From: Chersky-840 sp035532735 | Lineage (GTDB): Bacteria; Actinomycetota; Acidimicrobiia; Acidimicrobiales; UBA8190 | DNA: 10,141 nucleotides | Reading direction: 5' to 3' | Assembly (NCBI GenBank): GCA_035532735.1 | Contig: DATKQM010000059.1 | Coordinates: forward strand, 1-10,141 | Part shown: positions 1 to 7,324 of the stretch, piece by piece | Layout: the number at the start of each line of letters is the position of its first letter | How positions within the stretch are numbered: position 1 is the stretch's first letter | Notes under the pieces: generated by a model | What the model saw: the letters and a program-made list of their open reading frames with translations, nothing else | Told to the model about the DNA's origin: nothing | The model's database searches: none | Program-made: the position numbers and the translations under genes

Positions 1-1
1 G

Positions 2-907
2 TTCACCTTCGCCGGGATCGGCTTCATCTACAACCCCATGCAACTGGGCCTCTTCGGCGTCTTCCAGCCCAAGTTCGACGCCGGCCGCTGGATCGAGATC
101 GTGGGCGAGCTCCGGCCCCAGTTCGTCTTCTTGGTACCGGCCATGGCCCAGCTGATCGTCACCCACGAGAACTTCGCCGCCGCCGCGCTCGACTCCATCC
201 TGATCTGCGCCGTGGGCAGTTCGCCCCTGGCCCCGTCGACCCTGCGGGCGCTGCAGCAGCGCATGCCCGAAGCGTCGGTCTCCAACTCCTACGGAATGAC
301 CGAAGCGGGACCGGCCTTCTGCTCCATGCCCAAGGGCGAGGCGTTGAAACGGATCGGCTCGGTGGGCAAGCCCATGCCGCCGCTCGAGGTCCGCATCCTC
401 GACGACGACGGCAAGGACCTGAGCACGGGCGAGATCGGCGAGGCCGTCCTGCGGATGGAGGGCCGCCAACGCGAGTACTACCGCAACCCCGAGGCCACCG
501 CCGGCGCCTGGAAGGACGGCTGGCTCTACAGCGGGGACCTGGCCCGCCTCGACGAGGACGGCTACCTCTACATCGTGGGGAGGAAGAAGGACGTCATCAT
601 CCGTGGTGGCAACAACATCCACGCCATCGACGTCGAAGCCGTCTTGCTCGAGCATCCCCATGTCGTCGAGGTCGCCGTGGTGGGAGTCCCCCATCCGGTA
701 CTGGGTGAGGATGTGGCCGCCGTGGTCGTGCTCGTCCCCGGGGCAACGACCACGACCGACGACCTCAGAGAGCTCTGTGCCGGCGCCCTGGCGGACTACA
801 AGGTGCCCCGGCGCATCGAGCTCGTCGACGAGCTCCCGCGCAACGCCACGGGAAAGGTCTTGAAGGCCCAGCTCCAACAACAGCTCGCCGCGTCGGCCGC
901 GAAGTAG
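2..907 (+). CDS. Acyl-CoA synthetase / AMP-dependent ligase, C-terminal part (5' truncated by window)
   Basis: The reading frame is open from base 2, so the start and N-terminal half lie outside the window; 301 residues are visible. It belongs to the ANL adenylate-forming family, which activates a carboxylic acid to acyl-AMP and then to acyl-CoA. Visible core motifs are SYGMTEAG (around 287-310; the YGxTE ATP-binding motif), YSGDLARLDEDGYLYIVGRKKD (GD for ribose binding plus the hinge before the C-terminal subdomain, around 526-590), and PRNATGK with the catalytic A10 lysine at 854-856. The C-terminal swinging domain is complete and ends normally at TAG. Substrate cannot be read from this half. 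The neighbouring beta-oxidation genes suggest a fatty, branched or steroid-derived acid, but a c-di-GMP gene lies between. Family assignment is secure; substrate is unknown. Confidence 0.95.
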   Translation, partial: FTFAGIGFIYNPMQLGLFGVFQPKFDAGRWIEIVGELRPQFVFLVPAMAQLIVTHENFAAAALDSILICAVGSSPLAPSTLRALQQRMPEASVSNSYGMTEAGPAFCSMPKGEALKRIGSVGKPMPPLEVRILDDDGKDLSTGEIGEAVLRMEGRQREYYRNPEATAGAWKDGWLYSGDLARLDEDGYLYIVGRKKDVIIRGGNNIHAIDVEAVLLEHPHVVEVAVVGVPHPVLGEDVAAVVVLVPGATTTTDDLRELCAGALADYKVPRRIELVDELPRNATGKVLKAQLQQQLAASAAK

Positions 908-925
908 CCCGCCGCTCCCGGTTCA

Positions 926-980
926 GGGTCGGAGAGCCGAGGGGTCGGAGGGCCGAGGGGTCGGAGGGCCGAGGGGTCGA
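926..980 (+). repeat. 16-bp tandem repeat of alternating TCGG/CCGA tetramers, potential G-quadruplex
   Basis: About 3.4 copies of a 16-bp unit, GGGTCGGAGGGCCGAG (926-941 with one change, 942-957, 958-973, partial from 974). Internally it is TCGG-AGGG-CCGA-GGGG repeated, so complementary tetramers alternate every 8 bases with four-purine linkers, and small hairpins can form in either register. The + strand also carries five G-runs (941-944, 950-952, 957-960, 966-968, 973-976) separated by 4-5 bases, fitting the G3+N1-7 quadruplex pattern. It starts 19 bases after the synthetase stop. It may act as a 3' structure or terminator, but there is no T-tract. The rest of 908-1129 holds no gene I can support. 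Confidence 0.8.
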
Positions 981-1162
981 AACGGCCCCAGGGGACAGGG
1001 GTCGTCGGAGTTGTATCGACACCTCGGGGACCGAACTTGAGGCATTTCTTCGGTTGCGGGAAATTAGCCTTCTGACCTGCAACAACGTGAGAGTCAGCGG
1101 CGACGCCGACGGACCCTTCGGACCGGCTGATGACCGGGTCGGGACGAGTCTCTTCACCCACA

Positions 1163-1175
1163 GGCCGAATCGGCC
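1163..1175. promoter_or_regulatory. 13-bp perfect palindrome GGCCGA-A-TCGGCC upstream of the GGDEF-EAL gene
   Basis: Six-base arms flank a single central A. The site lies 11 bases before the preferred GTG start at 1187 and is followed by an A/T-rich patch, AATTAAA (1177-1183), unusual in this GC-rich DNA. It could be an operator for a dimeric regulator or a short hairpin over the start region. If translation began at the alternative ATG at 1130 the palindrome would lie inside the coding region. No regulator is identified. Confidence 0.35.
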
Positions 1176-1186
1176 GAATTAAAGGT

Positions 1187-3841
1187 GTGAGCTGGCCCGA
1201 CGACACCCCCGAGGACCACGGCGCCGATTTCGGGGCACGGCTCTGGGCCCGGGTGATGGATCCGATCAATCTCGCTGTCCCCCCGGTCATCGTGATCTTC
1301 TGCCTGATCAGGTCCTGGCACCTCATCGCGGACGTCCCTTACTGGGTCATCGCCGTGTTGATGGTCTCCGCCCTCGTCGTGAACTCGGTCAGCGTGGCTT
1401 TCTGCGGCGACGGGGCCACCCGATGGAAGCTGCACGCGCGCGTGGCGGTCGAAATGACAGTGATCGCCGTGATCATCTACGGCATCGGGTGGGGTGCCAT
1501 CCTCGCCATCGGCTTCGTCTTCGGCGCCGTGGACGTCATGCGCGGTGCGGGATCAGCGGCGGCCCGACCCGCCATCGTCTGGACAGTGCTGTGCATCGCG
1601 CTGGGGCAGGGGGCCATAGCCATCGGCGCCGCCCCCACGCTCATCCACAAGCCCCTCGTCGACTCCTTGAGCGCGCTCGACGCGCTGGGCGCGGTCTTCA
1701 CCATCTTGGTCCTGCAATGGTTCGCGGTGGCCCGGGAGTCGAGCGAAGGTCGATTCGAGGCTCTGGTGCACGAGGCCAGTGACATCATCGTCGTGGCCGA
1801 CACCGAGGGACGTCTCACCTACGTGAGTCCCGCCTTCGAGCGGATCCTCGGCTCCTCCGCCGGCGAGTTCCGCTTTCGTTCCGCCGCCGAGATGATGCAC
1901 CCCGACGACCTGACCGACATGCGGGGCCGGTCCCAGGAGATCCGACGTGCAGATCGCCACGGGATGCAGAGCGAGATCCGGCTCCGCCACTCCGACGGGA
2001 GCTGGCGTTGGTTCGAGGCCAAGGTGAGCAATCACCTCGAGAACCCCAAGGTGCGGGGCATCGTCGGCAACCTCCACGACATCACCGAGCGCAAGCGCGC
2101 CGAGGAGGCACTCCGTGACGCCCATGAGCGGTTCCGGTCCGCGTTCGAGAACGCTCCCATCGGAATGGTCATGGCCGATCTCGAGGGGAACATCACCAGG
2201 GCCAACCCCGCCTTCGGGCGGATCCTCGGACGAGACGTCGTCGACGTCTGCGGCCAGAACATCAACAGCTTCACCCATCCCGACGACCGGGAGCTCTCCA
2301 AGGACGAGGCTGACCGGCTCATCTCGAGCGACTCGGACGGATACCGACTCGAGAAGCGCTACATCCACGCTGACGGCCACGACGTGTGGGTGTCGATCAA
2401 CCTGTCGTGCGTCAGCGACGAGCACCAACGCCCTGTCTATTTCATCGGACAGATCGAGGACGTCACCGAGGGCCGGGCGCTGCGCGAGCGCCTCGCCTTT
2501 GCCGCCATCCACGACTCGCTCACCACCCTCCCCAACCGGGAGCTGTTCATGGACCGGCTCGAGGTGGCGCTGCGGCGGCTCACCCGGAGCCACCATCAGG
2601 TGGCGGTGATCTTCCTCGACCTCGACCGGTTCAAGCTCGTCAACGACAGCCTCGGTCATGACGTCGGTGACCGCGTCCTACGGGCCGTGGCGCAGCGGTT
2701 GAACAGCGTGATGCGGACCACCGACACCCTGGCCCGGTTCGGCGGCGACGAGTTCACGGTGCTGTGCGACGAGGTCGACGGCGAAGCCGACGCCATCGGG
2801 GTGGCCCAGAGGTTGGTGAGCGCCATGGACCAGCCCTTGGCCCTCGAGAGCGGGGAAGTCTTCGCGTCGCTCAGCGTCGGCATCGCCCTGTCAGGTGACG
2901 GGAACGAGTCGGGGGCGGTCCTGCTGCGCAACGCGGACGTGGCTATGTACCGGGCCAAGGGGCGCGGGCCCTCGCGCATCGAGGTCTACAAAGAAGACGA
3001 CGAGCAGAACGTCCTGTCTCGACTCCGGACCTCCAACGAGCTCCACCGGGCACTCGAGCGCAACGAGCTGGTCCTGCACTACCAACCCGTCGTCGACCTC
3101 CATACCGGGACGTTGGTGGGGATGGAGGCGCTGGTGCGGTGGCAGCACCCCACCCGGGGGTTGCTGGCCCCGCACGAGTTCATCGGGCTCGCCGAGGACA
3201 GCGGGCTCATCGTCTCGTTGGGAGCGTGGGTACTGAACGAAGCCTGCCGGCAGGTCTCGATATGGAATCGGCTCCGGGCCGAGGCCGATCAGGACGAGGC
3301 CCGGCTCAACATCTCGGTCAATGTCTCCGCCCTGCAGCTGGCCGACCCGGGCTTCGTCAACCAGGTGACCCGGGCGCTCGAGACATCGAAGATCAATCCC
3401 GACCGCCTGTGGCTGGAGATCACCGAGAGCACCCTCATGCGCGACGCCGATGACGCCGTCGAGGTGCTCCGGACATTGCGCGAGCTCGGGATCCATCTCG
3501 AGATCGACGACTTCGGCACGGGCTACTCGTCGCTGAGCTACCTGAAGCGGTTCCCCGTCGAGACCCTCAAGATCGACCGGAGCTTCGTCGAGGAACTCGA
3601 CCAGCGGGCCGAGAACGTCGCGATCGTACGGGCCATCATCGGTCTCGGCGAGTCCCTCGGGCTGTCGATCGTCGCAGAGGGCGTCGAAACCTTCGCGCAG
3701 GTCGCCAAACTCAAGTCCCTCGGCTGCTTCTTGGCCCAGGGATACCTCTACGGCAGACCACTCGCCGCCGCCTCACTCGGCGCCTTCCCGACCGACGACC
3801 TCACCTCGTGGCAACTCCTCGTGCGGTCGGCCGCGTCATGA
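1187..3841 (+). CDS. Membrane-anchored PAS-PAS-GGDEF-EAL dual diguanylate cyclase/phosphodiesterase
   Basis: The protein (884 aa from GTG 1187) should make and break the second messenger c-di-GMP at the inner membrane. Residues 27-182 hold about five or six hydrophobic helices of no family I recognise. Two PAS sensor domains follow (about 186-301 and 314-428), each ending in a DIT/DVTE-type linker. The GGDEF domain (431-601) has metal Asp478, substrate Asn486 and Asp487, an intact GGDEF motif (519-523) and the inhibitory I-site RTTD (510-513). The EAL domain (613-866) keeps EAL (647-649), Asn712, Glu744, Asp774-Asp775, Lys795, Glu831 and Gln851, so both activities look possible. An upstream ATG at 1130 is in frame, but codons 1130-1186 end in A/T about half the time, unlike the rest, so I prefer 1187; ATG 1256 is a third option. 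It converges on the exchanger gene. Confidence 0.93.
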   Translation: MSWPDDTPEDHGADFGARLWARVMDPINLAVPPVIVIFCLIRSWHLIADVPYWVIAVLMVSALVVNSVSVAFCGDGATRWKLHARVAVEMTVIAVIIYGIGWGAILAIGFVFGAVDVMRGAGSAAARPAIVWTVLCIALGQGAIAIGAAPTLIHKPLVDSLSALDALGAVFTILVLQWFAVARESSEGRFEALVHEASDIIVVADTEGRLTYVSPAFERILGSSAGEFRFRSAAEMMHPDDLTDMRGRSQEIRRADRHGMQSEIRLRHSDGSWRWFEAKVSNHLENPKVRGIVGNLHDITERKRAEEALRDAHERFRSAFENAPIGMVMADLEGNITRANPAFGRILGRDVVDVCGQNINSFTHPDDRELSKDEADRLISSDSDGYRLEKRYIHADGHDVWVSINLSCVSDEHQRPVYFIGQIEDVTEGRALRERLAFAAIHDSLTTLPNRELFMDRLEVALRRLTRSHHQVAVIFLDLDRFKLVNDSLGHDVGDRVLRAVAQRLNSVMRTTDTLARFGGDEFTVLCDEVDGEADAIGVAQRLVSAMDQPLALESGEVFASLSVGIALSGDGNESGAVLLRNADVAMYRAKGRGPSRIEVYKEDDEQNVLSRLRTSNELHRALERNELVLHYQPVVDLHTGTLVGMEALVRWQHPTRGLLAPHEFIGLAEDSGLIVSLGAWVLNEACRQVSIWNRLRAEADQDEARLNISVNVSALQLADPGFVNQVTRALETSKINPDRLWLEITESTLMRDADDAVEVLRTLRELGIHLEIDDFGTGYSSLSYLKRFPVETLKIDRSFVEELDQRAENVAIVRAIIGLGESLGLSIVAEGVETFAQVAKLKSLGCFLAQGYLYGRPLAAASLGAFPTDDLTSWQLLVRSAAS

Positions 3842-3845
3842 CGAA

Positions 3846-3894
3846 AGTGGCGTCCTGATGCCAGTGGCGTCCTGATGCCAGTGGCGTCCTGACC
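3846..3894. repeat. 17-bp tandem repeat with hairpin-forming units between convergent genes
   Basis: The unit AGTGGCGTCCTGATGCC occurs twice perfectly (3846-3862, 3863-3879), then as a 15-base third copy with one mismatch (3880-3894). Positions 3848-3863 and 3865-3880 each fold as a six-pair stem, TGGCGT/ATGCCA, with loop CCTG (one G-U pair in the RNA). The array fills nearly all of the 63 bases between the stop codons of the GGDEF-EAL gene (3841) and the exchanger gene (3905). A bidirectional terminator role is plausible, although no T-tract follows. It could also be a member of a dispersed intergenic repeat family. Confidence 0.75.
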
Positions 3895-3904
3895 CGGGCG
3901 TCGG

Positions 3905-4906
3905 TCACGACACCACCACCAGGCAGGCCACGAACGCCGCGTAGCCCGCCACGACGAGCCAGCCCGCGCTGCGACGAAGACCCCGATCGGCGAAGGCGAG
4001 CACGAGGGTCAACAGGGTGAGACCTCCGTAGGCGGCGGTGATGAAGACGGTCTGTCCCGACGGTCTCGTCAGTCCGAGGAAGGTGGCGGGGATCACGAGT
4101 CCCGCCACCACGTTCAAGGTGTTGCTGTTCAGTGCCGTGGAAAAGGCCGCCGCGCCGCGTCCCTTGGAGGCCAGATAGATCGCGGCGACGGCATTGGGCA
4201 GGCTCGTGACCGCGGCGAGGACGAGACCCCCGATGATCACACCGGGGACGTGGTCGTGACGGCCCAGGGCCGAGGCGCCCCGTTCCATGGCCACCGCCGA
4301 GCCCACCACGAGGGCGAGGGCGATCGCCGCCGCCACCATGTCGCGCCCCTTCGCCGGCGCGGGGCGGATGGCGACGACGAGCTCGAGCTCCTCCTCTTCG
4401 ACCGCCGTGGACAGCCATGTCACCCATGACGGCGGAAGTCGAAGTCGTCGGAGGAGGCGGCGGCGTCCGGCCAGAACCGTGATGTAGGCCACGAGTACGA
4501 CGAGGACGAGCACGAGACCGCCCACGGGGTCCACGACTCGGGTCACGGTGATCAGGCAGACCACCGCCATCCAGATGGCGACCGCCCCCCCGAGGACGAC
4601 GACCTTGCGGTGGAGATGGAGGCGACCGGCCACCACCGCCCCCAGACCGAGCAGGGCGGCGAGGTTGAACACGTTCGAACCGATCACGACACCGGCTCCG
4701 ACGGCACGTTCGTGACGGGTGAGCGCGGTCACCGCCGCGGTGATCTCGGGGGTGTCAGCCGCCAACGCGGCGAGGAGCCCGAGCGACGCCTCGGAGTACC
4801 CGAACCGCTCGCCCGTCATCTCGAGCTTGGAGACGAGGACCCAACTCGTGCCGAGACAGACAACCGCCCCGACCGCGAATGCAATCGTTGCCGCCTCGAC
4901 CGTCAT
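3905..4906 (-). CDS. Divergent sodium/calcium exchanger (CaCA) family membrane protein
   Basis: This 333-aa integral membrane protein has about ten hydrophobic segments in two halves, the layout of CaCA cation antiporters. Alpha-repeat 1 (about 37-91) has DTPE with Glu54 and GSNVFN (76-81), close to the family GTSLPE/GSNIFN pattern. Alpha-repeat 2 (about 222-275) is altered: TSLPN (234-238) has Asn where the ion-binding Glu normally sits, and NSNTLN (260-265) replaces GSNIFN. The central loop (about 148-189) is basic and then acidic (VEEEELE). The ATG at 4906 is chosen because AAGGAG lies five bases upstream; an ATG at 4927 would add seven residues and ignore this site. It is downstream of the thiolase and dehydrogenase genes on the same strand, 86 bases after the latter, so it may or may not share their transcript. 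Transported ion is unknown. Confidence 0.88.
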   Translation of the reverse strand: MTVEAATIAFAVGAVVCLGTSWVLVSKLEMTGERFGYSEASLGLLAALAADTPEITAAVTALTRHERAVGAGVVIGSNVFNLAALLGLGAVVAGRLHLHRKVVVLGGAVAIWMAVVCLITVTRVVDPVGGLVLVLVVLVAYITVLAGRRRLLRRLRLPPSWVTWLSTAVEEEELELVVAIRPAPAKGRDMVAAAIALALVVGSAVAMERGASALGRHDHVPGVIIGGLVLAAVTSLPNAVAAIYLASKGRGAAAFSTALNSNTLNVVAGLVIPATFLGLTRPSGQTVFITAAYGGLTLLTLVLAFADRGLRRSAGWLVVAGYAAFVACLVVVS

Positions 4907-4911
4907 GTCGG

Positions 4912-4917
4912 CTCCTT
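4912..4917 (-). promoter_or_regulatory. Strong ribosome binding site AAGGAG deciding the exchanger start
   Basis: Read on the minus strand, AAGGAG is followed by CCGAC and then ATG (4906-4904), an ideal five-base spacing. This favours 4906 over the in-frame ATG at 4927, which lies upstream of this site. A short CTTG-TTCGTG-CAAG stem possibility overlaps the first bases of the site; I do not regard it as a regulatory element on this evidence. Confidence 0.75.
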
Positions 4918-4946
4918 GCACGAACAAGTGACATGCCGACCAGGCT

Positions 4947-4981
4947 TCCCGGCTCCCCGGGTCGAAACCTTACTGCCGGGA
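4947..4981 (-). other. Intercistronic inverted repeat (possible hairpin/attenuator)
   Basis: TCCCGGC (4947-4953) and GCCGGGA (4975-4981) are perfect 7-bp inverted arms around a 21-base spacer. They sit between the dehydrogenase-subunit stop (4993) and the exchanger start (4906), both on the minus strand. With no T-tract and a long loop it is at best a weak terminator or processing hairpin. GC-rich DNA yields such arms by chance. Confidence 0.3.
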
Positions 4982-4992
4982 CTCGGGCGGCC

Positions 4993-6108
4993 TCAGCGTC
5001 CCGCCGGTCCGAGGAGGAGGTCCGCCAGACGTTGGCGTTGGAAGCCTTGGGCCCCGAAGAGCAGATCGTCCTGCTTGGCCCGGCGATAGAGGAGATGGCA
5101 GTCGACGTCCCAGGTGAAGCCGACGCCACCGTGGACCTGGATGCACTCCGCGGTCACCGAGTCCGCCGCCTCGGCGACATAGCCCTTGCACATGGTCGCA
5201 GCGCGTTCGCGCTCGGGATCGTCCGCGTCCGAGGCCCACGCCGCGTAGTGGGTCCCTACCCGGGCCAGTTCGAGGTGATGGAGCATGTCGGCGGCCTTGT
5301 GCTTGATCACCTGGAAGGTGGCGATGGGCCGGTCGAACTGGACCCGGACCTTGGCGTACTCGACCGCCATTTCGAGGGCCCGTTCGGCCGTGCCCACCAG
5401 CTCCGCGCACAGGGCCACATTGATGTCGTCGAGGATCCGGCGCCAGAGCTGTCCGTGATCTCCGGGCGGGCCCACCCGACGGGCCCGGCGGCCGTCGAGC
5501 ACGACACGGGAAAGCTTGCGGGTCACGTCGAGCGCCGGCACGGGGTCGCCCGCCGGCGCGTCGAGGAGGAAGGTGGCGAGACCGTCGGTGTCATGGGCGA
5601 CGACCAAGGAGAAATCCGCGTTGGCGCCGTCGAGCACGAGAGGCTTGGTCCCCTCGAGCACCCACGGGGCACCCCCGGTTGCACCGCCGTCGTGCAGAGC
5701 GCGCGCCCGGATGGTCCCAAGCGGATCACCATGACCGGGCTCCTCCACCGCCACGGTGCCGCGTCGACGTCCCGACGCCAGGTCCTCGAGGACGTCGTCC
5801 ACGCCGAGGCGGACCGCAGCCAGGGTTGCCGCCACCGCCGAGGAGGCGATGGGCCCGGGGAAGGGGAGCTTGCCCATCTCCTCTTGGAGGACCACGACGT
5901 CCACGAGACCGAGGCCCAGCCCGCCGTGGGACTCGGGGACGAGGACCCCCAGCCATCCGAGCCCCGCCATCGTCTCCCACAACGCCGGGGTGACCCCCAC
6001 GGGATCGTCGATCATGGCCCGGACGTAGGTGGGCGGTGCCTCGGACGCCAGCGCGCTGCGCACCGCGGCGCGGAAGGCCTCCTGCTCGGCGGAAAAGGTG
6101 AAGTCCAT
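4993..6108 (-). CDS. Acyl-CoA dehydrogenase-like subunit lacking the catalytic glutamate
   Basis: The 371-aa protein has the full acyl-CoA dehydrogenase fold: N-terminal helices (1-118), middle beta domain (about 119-205), C-terminal helices (about 218-368). It starts MDFTFSAEQ, typical of the family, so ATG 6108 is chosen although no good ribosome site precedes it. FAD-contact motifs are visible: VRVQFDRPIATFQ (254-266) and QVHGGVGFTWD (324-334). By eye, the usual catalytic Glu near the C-terminus (MCAD Glu376 type) aligns with Phe351, and the alternative helix-G Glu (IVD Glu254 type) with Ile229, so no base is seen at either site. The middle domain is also poorly conserved. In steroid-degrading actinobacteria such chains pair with a catalytic partner in alpha2beta2 dehydrogenases (ChsE/FadE pairs). 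The gene follows the thiolase stop by 25 bases, presumably in one operon. Confidence 0.92.
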   Translation of the reverse strand: MDFTFSAEQEAFRAAVRSALASEAPPTYVRAMIDDPVGVTPALWETMAGLGWLGVLVPESHGGLGLGLVDVVVLQEEMGKLPFPGPIASSAVAATLAAVRLGVDDVLEDLASGRRRGTVAVEEPGHGDPLGTIRARALHDGGATGGAPWVLEGTKPLVLDGANADFSLVVAHDTDGLATFLLDAPAGDPVPALDVTRKLSRVVLDGRRARRVGPPGDHGQLWRRILDDINVALCAELVGTAERALEMAVEYAKVRVQFDRPIATFQVIKHKAADMLHHLELARVGTHYAAWASDADDPERERAATMCKGYVAEAADSVTAECIQVHGGVGFTWDVDCHLLYRRAKQDDLLFGAQGFQRQRLADLLLGPAGR

Positions 6109-6133
6109 GGTGACGTCGGGCGCGGCCCGGGGC

Positions 6134-7324
6134 CTAGGCCAGCCGCTCGATGACGGTGGCGTTGGCCTGGCCGCCGCCCTCGCACATCGTCTGGAACCCG
6201 TAGCGGCCACCGGTCGCCTGGAGCTCGTTGAGCAGTGTCGTCATGAGCCGGACCCCCGACGCCCCCAGGGGATGGCCGATGGCGATGGCCCCGCCGCGGG
6301 GGTTGAGTCGGTCGGGGTCCGGTGAGAAGGCACGGGCCCACATGAGCGCGATGGCGGCGAAGGCCTCGTTGCACTCCACGGCGTCGAAGTCGTCGACCTT
6401 CATCCCGGTCCGGTCGAGCAACTTGCGCGTGGCCGGCACCGGAGCCGACAAGACGATCGCGGCGTCCTCGGCCGCCACCGCGAAGGCGTGGAACCGGGCC
6501 AGGATCGGGAGCCCCAGCGCCTCGGCCACGGATCGCTCGGCGATGAGCATGGCCGCGGCGCCGTCGGTCATCTGCGAGGAGTTCCCGGCGGTGATGTCGG
6601 GCGCGGTGTCGGGGTCGAAGGACTGCGCGGGGGGGAGCGAGGCGAGGCGTTCCAAGGTGGTGTCTCTGCGGATGCCCTCGTCGGTACGGAGGAACTCGTC
6701 GGTGATGGTGCCCTCGTCGTCACGGATGGGGACGGCGATGGCTTCCTTGGCGAAGTGCCCCGAGTCCGTGGCCGCGGCGGCGCGCCGGTGGCTCTCGAGC
6801 GCGTACTCGTCCATGTCCTGGCGCGAGATCTTCCACTGTTCGGCGAGGAGCTGAGCGACACGGAACTGCATCCACAACCGGCCCTCGATGACGTCGAGGA
6901 ACGACTTCGGGAACGGGCCCGTCCCGCCCCGGGCGTTCGAGGCGAGCGGTACCCGGCTCATCGACTCCACGCCACAGGCGATGGCGAGGTCGTAGTGGCC
7001 CGCCACCACACCCGCCGCCGCGAAGTGGACGGCTTGTTGGGATGACCCGCACTGGCGGTCGACGGTCGTGGCCGGTACCGATTGGGGCAGCCCGGCCGCC
7101 ACCCAGGCGTTGCGAGCCACGTTGGTGGACTGCTCGCCCACCTGGCTGACACAGCCGCCGATGACGTCGTCGATCCGCTCGGGGTCGACCCCGGTGTGGT
7201 CGACGAGATGGGTGAGGGCGAAGGCGAGGAGGTCGACGGGATGCCAATTGGCCAAGGCCCCGCCCCGCTTGCCGAACACGGTCCGACAGGTGTCGACGAT
7301 GACTGCTTCGCGCCCCGCGGCCAT
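6134..7324 (-). CDS. Acetyl-CoA acetyltransferase / 3-ketoacyl-CoA thiolase, FadA5-like
   Basis: This 396-aa protein is a full-length degradative thiolase that would cleave a 3-ketoacyl-CoA with CoA, releasing acetyl-CoA. All catalytic parts are present: nucleophile Cys92 in DRQCGSSQQA, NEAF (319-322), His351 in GGAIAIGHPLGASG, and the acid/base Cys381 in MCEGGGQA. The stretch VIGGCVSQVGEQSTNVARNA (54-73) and the nucleophile region resemble, from memory, FadA5, the mycobacterial steroid side-chain thiolase; general fatty-acid thiolases of the same clade cannot be excluded. ATG 7324 is supported by GGGGAAGGA six bases upstream. The frame stays open far upstream to 8494, but that part is antisense to a real gene. 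It is first in the leftward group with the dehydrogenase-like subunit, and divergent from another dehydrogenase. Confidence 0.95.
   Translation of the reverse strand: MAAGREAVIVDTCRTVFGKRGGALANWHPVDLLAFALTHLVDHTGVDPERIDDVIGGCVSQVGEQSTNVARNAWVAAGLPQSVPATTVDRQCGSSQQAVHFAAAGVVAGHYDLAIACGVESMSRVPLASNARGGTGPFPKSFLDVIEGRLWMQFRVAQLLAEQWKISRQDMDEYALESHRRAAAATDSGHFAKEAIAVPIRDDEGTITDEFLRTDEGIRRDTTLERLASLPPAQSFDPDTAPDITAGNSSQMTDGAAAMLIAERSVAEALGLPILARFHAFAVAAEDAAIVLSAPVPATRKLLDRTGMKVDDFDAVECNEAFAAIALMWARAFSPDPDRLNPRGGAIAIGHPLGASGVRLMTTLLNELQATGGRYGFQTMCEGGGQANATVIERLA

Noticed and set aside
926..980. Possible CRISPR-like array
   Set aside because: Units are contiguous 16-mers with no spacers, and no cas gene is nearby.
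1037..1065. Possible sigma-70-like promoter TTGAGG (1037-1042) with GAAATT (1060-1065) at 17-base spacing
   Set aside because: The -10 element matches only three of six consensus bases, and its distance to the gene start gives no extra support.
908..1186. Possible c-di-GMP riboswitch ahead of the GGDEF-EAL gene
   Set aside because: I could not find the GEMM-type conserved core or paired helices; only the tandem repeat and a short palindrome stand out.
1553..2659. Minus-strand open frame of 368 residues
   Set aside because: Antisense to the PAS and GGDEF region, with no domain; a shadow of strong third-position G/C bias.
4879..6153. Plus-strand open frame of 424 residues
   Set aside because: Antisense to the dehydrogenase-like subunit; repetitive His/Gly/Arg-rich translation without family features.
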